DNA from: Pseudevernia furfuracea
Lineage: Eukaryota; Ascomycota; Lecanoromycetes; Lecanorales; Parmeliaceae
Assembly (NCBI GenBank): GCA_022315425.1
Contig: JAIUPT010000024.1
Span: forward strand, 496,001-560,000
DNA length: 64,000 bases
Direction: 5' to 3'
Shown here piece after piece: positions 22,053 to 30,743 of this stretch (positions within the stretch are counted from its first letter, which is position 1; the number at the start of each line of letters is the position of its first letter). A program made the position numbers and the translations under genes. The notes under the pieces were generated by a model. It was not told the origin of the DNA. It saw only the letters and a program-made list of their open reading frames with translations, and made no database searches.

Positions 22053-22322
22053 TCAACTCCACCCCCTATCATCATAGTACGACTCCAGCCCATGAGCCTT
22101 GGAAAGCTTGCTTTTGGCTGTCAGTTGGTCGTACGCGGCCGCATACTTGTCTGCCACAACATCCTGCTCATACTGCTGGAGATAATTTTGATACTCGACC
22201 CCAGGTGTGCATCCGTCTACTTTCGCGATGCGGTGGCTGCGATGACGGTGGTGAGTGGGTTGAGGAGGTTTGAAGTATTCGTCGTAGTACGTTGGGGTGG
22301 GACGGGAGGGGCCACAGCCCAT
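22053..22322 (-). CDS. Small probable N-myristoylated protein, 89 aa
   Basis: The chosen ATG at 22322 gives MGCGPSRPTP, a strong dual acylation signal (Gly2, Cys3, Ser6). The frame extends upstream, but those codons are Ser/Thr-rich and unlike protein. The rest is Tyr-, His- and Gln-rich ('YYDEYFKPPQPTHHRHRSHR') and ends in a helical segment with 'YAAAYDQLTAKSKLSKAHGLESYYDD'. It lies about 260 bp upstream of the other MG-start gene on the same strand. The function is unknown; attachment to a membrane is likely. Confidence 0.5.
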   Translation of the reverse strand: MGCGPSRPTPTYYDEYFKPPQPTHHRHRSHRIAKVDGCTPGVEYQNYLQQYEQDVVADKYAAAYDQLTAKSKLSKAHGLESYYDDRGWS

Positions 22323-23169
22323 TGTTGTTGTGTTGGAAGCGGAGGTAGGTGGGGGTTGACTTGTGTCAGAGATTGGAATGGGTTTCGAGATTTTTTCGAT
22401 TTGGTGGTGCGACGACGAGCTTTGAGGTAGACGGTTTGTGGTGAGTGACGTGTGCATGTGGTGTTTTATGGTTCTCCATATGACACTACACGATGGCATT
22501 CTCTTTGTGTTGTCTGCTTCTTTCTTTCTTTCCTCGCGCTTCGTGTCATTGTTCCAACATAATGAGGCAGTTTGATTGGGGAGGACACTGAGAATGCTGG
22601 GCAAAGCCTCGTTCCAGTACGCGATGGCGAGCTTCACCCACTTGGTTTCTGCAGTGGAGGCGTCAAGGTAACACTTGCAAGCTGAATTTTGGTTGGTGGT
22701 ATCAAGGCGCGCACCGTTCGCCTTGATGTTTCTGCTCTCGAATTGATTTGTTCGGACTTGCTTGTAGCGCAGAAAAATGATTGTTACATGCTAAGATCGC
22801 TCGGTCAGGAGAAATAACACGCCGGCGTTGTCTTTACTTGACACAAGATTGAGGCTTTGCATGCTTCAGAAGAGACCCATACAGTATCAAAACAGCGTTT
22901 AACATAATATTGAGGCTTTGCTTGCCTCAGAAGAAGCCCACCTGGTGTCGAAACAAAGGCTTGTTACTGAGAAGAGAGGACAGGGGCGGAGATGAGTTAT
23001 CGGAACGGCAAAAATAGCTTCACCGCAGCCCAGTCAAATTTCGAACCTGGTGAATTTGAAACAAGAGCTCGTGCTCTAGTCTTGAAACAAGTTGCCATGC
23101 GGCCAGCCGGTTTTGGTAACTTCTAATTTACTTACATACATACCATTAGTATACATACCTAAACATCTC
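22323..23169. other. Intergenic with two spaced repeat copies
   Basis: It contains the imperfect direct repeat at 22848-22956 and no recognisable gene. Confidence 0.6.
22848..22956 (+). repeat. Imperfect direct repeat, two ~47-bp units 61 bp apart
   Basis: The units start at 22848 and 22909. Both begin ATTGAGGCTTTGC and contain CTCAGAAGA- or TTCAGAAGA-like cores with CCCA and TATC/TGTC AAAACA further on. The second unit includes the inverted pair GAGGC/GCCTC. No target-site duplication is evident. Confidence 0.65.
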
Positions 23170-24370
23170 AATTTCCTTTATCAGTGCGATCCTCCCACAA
23201 TCGCTGCTCCATCCCCTCAAATTGCCTCGGCTCGCTTTGATCGTCTACCGCCACCCTTACACCAGAAGGCGTCATCTTATCCTTACGGCTGTTAGCCCAC
23301 ACATGATACCCCCGCCGCCGCAGCCTGCATCGCCAAAACTGCGATCTTGGCCGGAATATATCCCGGCGCATCCCTCGCCTGGAAAGTCTGCGGCCCAATG
23401 ATATTGCCCACACTAAACTAACGCGCAACAAGCGCGCGACTGCATCAACTCTCTTCATCTGTCCCGCAACATCCGACGCAGTCCACTGATATATGATTAT
23501 CAATGCGGCAGTGATGGCGTTGATGAGATAGATGCCTGCGAGTTGCGCGGCGCGGTTGTGCGTGGCGAAGGAGAGGAGTGCGTCACTGGGGACGCTAGGG
23601 CTACAGCAAAAGGCTAGCAACGCCCAGCGGTGCGATGTGAAGCGAATGCGGTACCCAACGACCAAGGTGCTAGCGATGAAGACAAGACCGGAGGGTGTGT
23701 TGAGCAGGGTAGAGTTAGGAGAGGAGAAGCCGAAGTTTTTGATCAGGCTTGCGGAATATGTTGTTACTACTCCGCAAGAGATTGAAGTCTAAGTTGCAAT
23801 GTTAATCAGCAATAAGATATTTTCAGGAGTTAAAAACGCCTACAGACGTACCAGTATGGTCAGCAACGTCAGGAGCCAGATTTGCGCATCAAGCACGACT
23901 TCGAGCACCTGCCTAGCCTTGAACCCCCTATGTCGAACCCCAGTTCGGTCAACCGCCACATGCCTTAACAACATCACCTTCTCCTTCTCCCCCAAAAAAC
24001 TGCGCCTACATCGGCGTATCCGGCAACCACACCATCGTCCAATCCCCCAAAACACAAACATGATCCGCCATCCCTCAAGGGCCCTCTCCCGCTTCACCTG
24101 CTGAAACGCATACGACAGAACACCGCCGATGATATGTTTCAGGCCGAGACCGCCATACCAGGTGCTGAAGCACGGCGCTTGCTCGGACTTGGTGTACATT
24201 GGCTGCTGATCAGCATTGACGAGGGCGCAATGGCGGCTTTGAGGAGGGTGCGATAGCTGCGGGCTGCGGAGGTGCATGCGGTGGCGACGCCCCAGAGGAT
24301 GAGGTTGGCGGAAAGCCATTTTGCGGCGGGAAGTTTTTGAAGAACGATGGCTTTGTGACTGAGTCGGGAT
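23170..24370 (-). pseudogene. Broken MFS permease (allantoate/Dal5-type)
   Basis: Read on the minus strand, the pieces follow the order of a fungal anion:cation symporter. 'KWLSANLILWGVATACT' comes first, then in another frame 'MYTKSEQAP', 'WYGGLGLKHIIGG' and 'EGWRIMFVFWGI'. A frame change with a stop lies around 'WLPDTPM', then 'FLGEKEKVMLLRHVAV' and 'FKARQVLEVVLDAQIW'. An intact GTACGT...TTAG intron (about 23787-23850) is followed by 'CGVVTTYSASLIKNFGF', 'LAGIYLINAITAALIIIYQWTAS', and after another frameshift 'GNIIGPQTFQARDAPGYIPAK'. At least three frame breaks and an in-frame stop exclude function. The C-terminal tail is also lost. Confidence 0.88.
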
Positions 24371-24896
24371 GCATGATCCGGTTCAAGGAGTGAGAGAAAA
24401 GGGGAGATTGAGTAAGATCACCGTTTGGGACGTCGGGCGGTTAGGTAATTTGGCACGATCTCAAACTTCTCGTCCATGATCCCACGCACAACTTTGAAAT
24501 ACTTTTACAGAGCAATATTTCGACATGGACAGGAGGTTAAAAAAGCAAGAAAGATCGGGGTGACCGCCTATTGCGACACGGTGGGAAACCAGTCGCAGGA
24601 TGCAGCCCTACACGACCCCTCGCAGAAGCCGCAATTGAGCTGGCCTATGGGACTGCGATTTCCACCATATAATATGCATCTGGCTGCAATAGCACATGGC
24701 TGGCCATTCTTTAGGAATCCTGCCAGTACCCTTCGCTCTTGAGCCAAGGCTCTAACAGCGACAGCGCAAAAAATGCGTCTCCTATCTATCCAACTTCTGC
24801 TAGGGCTTCCCCAGGATCTCTACTCTGACCCGAGCTCTCCTTGCGCACGCTGCTTTCAAAGCCCCTTTACATAGCCAAGCTTAAAACGGCCGTTCC
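24371..24896. other. Intergenic between two relics
   Basis: This lies between the divergent MFS relic and the FAD monooxygenase relic. No gene is seen; presumably it was a shared promoter when both were active. Confidence 0.5.
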
Positions 24897-25842
24897 ATGC
24901 CATCGTTGAACAAAACACCGCCTGCTGAGCCGGTCGAAGCCCGACCTAGGGTCCTCATCATTGGCGCCGGTATCACGGGACTCATGCTTGGCCAAGAACG
25001 ATGTTGCCTTTTCAATCTTTGATAGGGACCCATCAGTCGCAGCACGCGGACGAAGATGGGGCCTTACCATCCATTGGGCTTTGAATACCTTGATTGCTTT
25101 GCTTCTGCAACACATTGTTGATGAATTGCCGGATGCTTACGTTGATCCTGGATCGAGCAAAAAAGGAGGAACCAGGAATTTCTTGTTCTTGGAGTTAAGA
25201 AGTGGGGAGACGACATGGAAGGTTCCTCCTAACAAACGAATCTGAGTCTCCGGGGAAAGGCCTGGGAACGCTTCTCTTGGAGGGGACCGGATTGTACAAC
25301 TAGGCTGGATACTCTCCGTAAGCTGGCGTTTCTCATAGATAATAGCGGCCCAAATCCCTCACCTCTTTCACCATAAATTATACAGAAGCTTCTGTTACAG
25401 CCTGCTTCTCCGAATATTCTTTCGCAACAGGCACGCTTCTCGTGGGAGCCGACGGACTCCAATCCCGCGTCCGCGCTACTCTTCTCAGCCATGAACCTCA
25501 CCTTGCGACCAGACCAAGAACTTCCCGTCCCTTTCCTCGGCGCCCACATCGTCTATCCGTCAGCTTCGTTCTGGAAACGTGCACTCTGGGTCCCATTTCT
25601 TCCAGGGTGGGGTTCCACAGTCTGATGCTTACGTGTGGTTTTCTTTCTTGGACACACCGTCTAATAGTTTGCGTAACGACGATCACGATACGGTCGAGTG
25701 TGAGTTTATGGTTGGCTGGCCATGTATGAAGGGCTTTATGGCGATTGAAGAGCCTTTAGATGTGCCACGAGAGGGGAAGAGAGATTGGCGCTGGTTGAAA
25801 GAATTGCAGAAGGATGGGCTCAGCTTTTTCGGCAGTGTGTAA
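24897..25842 (+). pseudogene. Broken FAD-dependent monooxygenase (copy 1)
   Basis: It begins with an ATG and 'PRVLIIGAGITGLMLGQ', the Rossmann GxGxxG of a flavin monooxygenase. A frameshift then leads to 'KNDVAFSIFDRDPS' and 'GRRWGLTIHWALNTL'. Stops near 25245 and 25375 follow. Next come 'GTLLVGADGLQSRVRATLLS' (the DG motif of the family), another frameshift, 'PVPFLGAHIVYPSASFW', and 'DAYVWFSFLD' to a stop at 25842. The final GD-containing FAD segment is missing. The frame breaks exclude activity. Confidence 0.85.
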
Positions 25843-26473
25843 TAGGGTTAACTGAAGGGACTATGGTAAAGGCTACCAGACTTGAGGATTTTGTTTCGAG
25901 GCACGGTATGTGGGGTAAGGTGTAGGGTTTTGTGTCCTCAATCTCACGTGACAAATGGAATAATTCGGCAATTATGAGGCTATACAGAACTCGTAGATAA
26001 TTAATTGGATCGTCTCAACGTTAGGATCTTGAGCCAACAGAGGCCCAAGTAGGCGTGTTCTCGTTCCTCAGCGCTAGAAAAACTCTTATGCTTATAGAAG
26101 CATGGAGCTGAAGTGAAAATTGAAGCTATATACATATCACAGGCGTGAGCGGACGAGACGAAAAAATGCTTTTTCTCTGAAAGCTGAAAGAGATCAATTC
26201 GAGTGAAGAGTCAAACGCTGATGAAAGGTAGCTACTTTTGCTGCTCTCGAATAAGACGCATCCTCTGCAAAGGACAACCCTACCAAATCCATGAATAGCA
26301 TCAAAAACCCGCCATGCGATATGCGATATCAAGGCCCACTAACCCCCTGTCAAGCAGGGCCGAATAGTGGCGATGGTAAGGGATGCGGTCCATGCGATGA
26401 CGATGGATGATTGGATCGCTAAGATGTGTAGTTGTACGGGTATGTGAGAACGGAATTTGATACCAATGACCCA
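25843..26473. other. Intergenic with a dioxygenase gene fragment
   Basis: No complete gene. It contains copy B of the 102-bp segment from the dioxygenase gene, with fainter similarity on the low-coordinate side. Confidence 0.6.
26262..26363. repeat. 102-bp segment duplicated from 6097-6198 (copy B)
   Basis: About 94% identical by eye to the intron-plus-exon segment of the TET/JBP-like gene. Beyond 26262 the similarity drops but continues over roughly 40 bases: CTTATTCGAGAGCAG here against CTCATTTGGGAGCAG in the gene, then AAGTAGCTAC against AAGTAGCTGC. There is no open reading frame to match. Confidence 0.85.
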
Positions 26474-27393
26474 TTAATTTGACTGCAGTAGTCGACTGCA
26501 GCTGCCACCTTGCGGACCCAGGAGCGTCGTATTACAAGGAGAGGTGAAATTCAGCAGAGAAAGGGTTGATTCCGGCGGATACGGATCCCACCATTTGATA
26601 TCCTGTTCGCTTTGGACCATATGCCCTACAGCCCTGTCAATGTACTCGTAACGCCTTTCGAGCTCCCTCCTTGCGTCGCTCCCTGGTGCGGCATCGTCTA
26701 CAGCGAGTTCAAGCTGGTCTCGAATGTGATCTCCCATGTCTGGATCATTGTTGCCAGGGTTGTAATGAAGGTTCGGATCGGACGGCGATTCTGCGGGTAC
26801 GTCCCAAATCATGACAGTGAAGAATGAGGTACTCAGAGCTTGAGGTTGTTGAATCAGTCTACCTGCTTGATACTGTTACTGGGCTCACAGCAACCACTTA
26901 CGCCATTCGAGGGAAAAATCGGCCATGGCCGAGTCCGGATCGGTCAAATAATCTATCGTATTCGAAAGCCCATTGCTGACGTAGCCCCCTAGCTCGCCCG
27001 GTTCGATATCATTGATGATACACTCGTCGAAGACCCAGCCTGCCATTTGACGTATGACGTTCGGCACGAAAGGAACAATATCGAGTCGCTCGGCTGCTGG
27101 GCCCCCGGCCTGGAATCGAATGTGGCAGGTCCCTTGAAGGTCTCCGTTGTAAGTGACCATGTTGTTTCAATGGGGTCATTGGATCAAAAAAAAACCGATG
27201 ACTAACCATGTGTGACATTGAACGGCAGTCCATAAGGGTCACCTTCGCGCGGGTTATTCGAGAATAGAATGGGTGTTGTGCCTACAGGCAGCATGTTGAG
27301 AGCGCTTTGACAATCGTGGGGCACGATTTTCTCGAGTGCAAAGAAAGTGCCACAACCAGAGTAATCTGGTGCTATGGGTGCAGGAAACGCCAT
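26474..27393 (-). CDS. Unrecognised three-exon protein, 263 aa, Cys-containing
   Basis: Exons 27207-27393, 26902-27141 and 26474-26838 join in phase across introns of 65 and 63 nt (GTTAGT and GTAAGT donors). The middle reads 'GTCHIRFQAGGPAAERLD' and the third junction restores 'SLEWPLSTSFFTVMIWD', which supports it. Cys residues are spread in the style of extracellular fungal proteins. From the chosen ATG (MAFPAPIAPDY) there is no signal peptide. An overlapping frame just upstream does encode a hydrophobic run (LITIKLALITLC), but joining it would need an intron of about 26 nt, so I leave it out. Function unknown; it might be a secreted protein with a misread 5' end. Confidence 0.6.
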
Positions 27394-28059
27394 GACTTGA
27401 AAAAAACACTCTAATAACAGAGCGTGATGAGTGCAAGCTTGATGGTTATGAGTGATGTGTAAGATGGATGGACTGATTCTATGGTAGATTTCATATTTAT
27501 GGTAAGGAGGCTTCACCCGCTCGAGGCGCTCCGGTTTCTGGCGAGAATGCGATATGCGCTCTGTCGTAAGCGGTGAAACGACAGACGTCCTCGAAGAAGG
27601 TTGGATTCAAAATCTGCTGGCTCGCCAGTGTTATCTTTTGTAGAAATGGATGATTCGTGGGGCCTCTGTTCCCTAGTTTAGTAGAGCCGATGGAGACGGA
27701 CGTGTTGAATTATACAATTACAATTGACCCAGCACGGAAGTAGAGTGAGTCCCAATTCATGACTTTTATTACCCTGTTTGCAGTTACATGTTGGATTGTT
27801 TTAGCAAGACTCATGCCCTGCGCAAGTCGACCCTTCCTGATGGAAGTAGAGTGCAAACTCACCCGACTGGGACATGAACGAAACGGATAGTGCATACGTC
27901 TTTGTATAAAATATGTGTCATGTTTCGCTCAAAATCTGTTACCATTTTCGGAAATGCAGAAAAAGCTCTATAGCAGAAGCTATACCAGAAAGTTATAACG
28001 TGCTGGACGGGCCAATGATCTGTATTTGCCCACCAACGAGATTCACAGGCGAGTTCTCC
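27394..28059. other. Intergenic
   Basis: Promoter side of the minus-strand unknown gene and 3' side of the HET relic. Residual HET-like coding sequence may reach down to about 27990. Nothing else is seen. Confidence 0.45.
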
Positions 28060-28978
28060 GTAGAATCTACGCCCAAAGTTTTATCATAGAGGATTTCATC
28101 TGCACCGAGGGAATTTGCCCACGGCTGCACAGTTCTCGAAGGCCCGTAATTCTCGTTGACCGTTCGAACACATTAACGACAAAGAGAATGCATGGCGACG
28201 CGTACAGAAGGCAAGTAACGAAAAAAAAGTGGAAATTGAGAAAGAACACTAAAAGCACTCAATGCCGCCATTGCGAGCACACTTCCATCACGCCCAGGAC
28301 CTAACCAAACAATGACTCCTCTAGTGTCGGTGTATGTGTCTACCATTCGAACAACCTGTTGACCTCTCTCTCTCTGCTAAATTGCCTTGGTCAACACAGA
28401 TGGCATCGACCCGTAGCGAACGTGATTGGCCATCATTATACCGTAGATACTGTAACGCTTCTGCAAGGTTCCGCGTTACAGCAAGTCTGCTACCTCCGTC
28501 CACTCCTTGTATCCATATGTCAGCGGGATTTTCCGGGGGACCCCAGGTGTAGGAAAGCGCCTAGCGCCTGGTATTGAGGGACGTAAGTGTCTGAGAGCTC
28601 GACCGTCTCAAGCTTGATGTGTGTTTCTGTTCCGAAGGTTCCAGGCAGCAGAGTAATCAGCTTTATCTCTGAAGCATCTTTGTTGAGAGATGTGTATTTG
28701 TAGCGGGGACCAACGGACCAAACAGTGGGCGGAGGAAGGATTTCCTGTCGGATGTCATCGGCTATAGCTAAGGGGGCCCTCAATTTGGCTGCAGAATGCT
28801 CCCTAGCCTTGGCGTTTGGGCCAGGCTCGTGGACCATCATATCCCGGCTGACCTCAGGCTCGGATCCGTCACTCTTTTTCGAACCAATCAAAATGCCAAT
28901 GCCTATGTGAAGGAAGCAAGGCTGAAAGGAGGGTAAAAGAGGTCTGAAAGTGTGTGCTGATGTTTTTTTTGGAGCCAA
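28060..28978 (-). pseudogene. Broken HET-domain (heterokaryon incompatibility) gene
   Basis: The start codon lies at 28978. After a basic N-terminus the HET motifs appear in order: 'YKYTSLNKDASEIKLITLLPG', 'LETVELSDTYVPQYQAL', then a frameshift just before the Trp-Gly block. That frameshift coincides with a short local duplication of GGCGCT. Then come 'LAVTRNLAEALQYLR', 'LRVDAICVDQGNLAER', a second frameshift, 'VVRMVDTYTDTRGVIVWLGP', and decay after that. HET proteins trigger cell death on fusion of unlike strains. With two frameshifts this copy is inactive. Confidence 0.85.
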
Positions 28979-29492
28979 TATATAGCTGCACGAACGCGGT
29001 AATACAATAATAGTATCCTGTGAAGATTGTTAACAAGAGAAAGATGAAGGCAGCAGTGATGAAAGAAGAGCGAGCGAGTAGCTAGATCTCTTTCGGACTA
29101 GCTTCATCATCACGTAAAGACATCTCTGCCGTCTAAGTCATGTGTCAGCCTCATCTCTAGGACAAGAAATACATATCAAAGTAGATACTACCTGAGTGCG
29201 AATACAAGCTATCTTGGCATGCGGTGTAACCCTGGCCATTATGGGGCAGCATATAACGGCAAGTATTTTGATTTGTCCTCCCAAAGTACTACCTGGTCAC
29301 TTTCTGACTTGGCTCTTCCATTCCTCAGGTAGCCCTAAAGCGCGAAAATAGTGCAAAAAGTGCACCTCTACGACCGACACTCTTTTGTGGTCTACAACAT
29401 CGATAATATCATCATCGCCGTCAACATCACCACCAACACAGCAATGGCAACAGCAAAACTCACACCTTCAGCAATTTCAAAAGCAGCACGTA

Positions 29493-29655
29493 CCCTCCCT
29501 CTCCCTCTCCCTCTCCCTCTCCCTCTCCCTCTCCCTCTCCCTCTCCCTCTCCCTCTCCCTCTCCCTCTCCCTCTCCCTCTCCCTCTCCCTCTCCCTCTCC
29601 CTCTCCCTCTCCCTCTCCCTCTCCCTCTCCCTCTCCCTCTCCCTCTCCCTCTCTC
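29493..29655 (+). repeat. (CCCTCT)n hexanucleotide array, ~27 copies
   Basis: About 163 bp of almost perfect CCCTCT units. It reads Leu-Pro, Ser-Leu and, on the other strand, Gly-Glu, Gly-Arg or Arg-Glu, so it makes spurious ORFs in all frames. The unit is a G-rich/C-rich asymmetric tract, not the TTAGGG telomere unit. Confidence 0.95.
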
Positions 29656-29774
29656 CCAACACACACCCATCCACTCACCAGCCCGCAGCAGCCCACCCAC
29701 GAAAGAAACCAACTCCACAAAAGCACCCCCGCCTCCCCAGACCCGCAATCCGTGGCAGCCCTCACCGCATTCAA

Positions 29775-29795
29775 CCCCCCCCCCCCCCCCCCCCC
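29775..29795 (+). repeat. Poly-C run, 21 nt
   Basis: Twenty-one consecutive C within a CA/CC-rich stretch. Confidence 0.95.
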
Positions 29796-30120
29796 GCCCA
29801 CACCATCCCACGGCGACACACTCCCCTCGGACACACAAGATCCACCACCAGGCTCGACCGTTATCTCGAAATCCGGAATTCCGAGCAGATTAAGCGCAGT
29901 CAGTTGCTACGTTAGTGATTAATCCCTACCGGAACATACTTACTCCAACATAACATACTCATAACATGTCAAGACGCTTCAGCAGCACAGTCCACAGTCA
30001 CAGTCACAGCATACACTGGGGAGGGCTGAAGACGGACGGACGGAAAACCCGATCTACGGGGGTTGACGCGTGCACCCGGGCCACTTGGTCACTTTTTTCA
30101 TAAAAAGGATGGACCAGGTT

Positions 30121-30134
30121 GGGGGGGGGGGGGG
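30121..30134 (+). repeat. Poly-G run, 14 nt
   Basis: Fourteen consecutive G followed by TTCG. Confidence 0.95.
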
Positions 30135-30597
30135 TTCGTTTCGTGGTCGTTTGGGCAATTACGTGGTACTCGCTCTTGATCGATAGGGCGGGGCGGGGCT
30201 AGGGGAGTCGAGGATGAAGATTGAGGGAAAGAGAAAAGAAAAAAAGGGGGAAAGGGAAGGGAAGGGAAGGCGATGGTGTCGGGTGGGCGGTTAGGGGAGG
30301 GGATGGGAGGAAAGGGGGAGGAAAGGAAAGGGAAGGGAAAAGGTGGAGTCACAATAGTAGAAGGTATGCGTCCCAAATCAGCTGTCGATTCTTGCTTACT
30401 TTGCTTGGCTATTGTATTTAGCAAGGATGCAGGATGATGGAAATGGTCGCTGATAAATGTCGCAGGAAAAAAGTAAAAGGTAAAAAAGGTAAAAAGTAAA
30501 GTGATTTGTAAGGGTACATGTTAACATACATTCGAAGAAGAAGAAGAAAACCAACTGGATAGCTGCAAGCTTCTGAATAAGCACGCATGAATGATTG

Positions 30598-30614
30598 CCC
30601 CCCCCCCCCCCCCC
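30598..30614 (+). repeat. Poly-C run, 17 nt
   Basis: Seventeen consecutive C about 130 bp past the stop codon of the Zn2Cys6 gene. Confidence 0.95.
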
Positions 30615-30743
30615 GATCGCTCGAGCTAGATAGACATTGACTTCTTCTCCTTTCCGTCAAACCCTTCCAGCCAAAAGACTTTTGCACCACCATTGTCATC
30701 CATCTGAATGCCTTGCTTTTTCAGAAAGGAGAGGGGGGGGGCA

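Larger units (their letters stand above)
28979..30743. other. Simple-repeat-rich intergenic region
   Basis: It holds the (CCCTCT)n array, two poly-C runs, one poly-G run and G/A-rich tracts at 30210-30350. Long open frames here are only translations of the repeat. No gene is supported. Confidence 0.7.

Noticed and set aside
29351..29915. Long ORFs in several frames on both strands (Leu-Pro, Ser-Leu, Gly-Arg, Gly-Glu repeats)
   Set aside because: They are translations of the (CCCTCT)n array, which is open in all frames; no splice or start context supports a gene.
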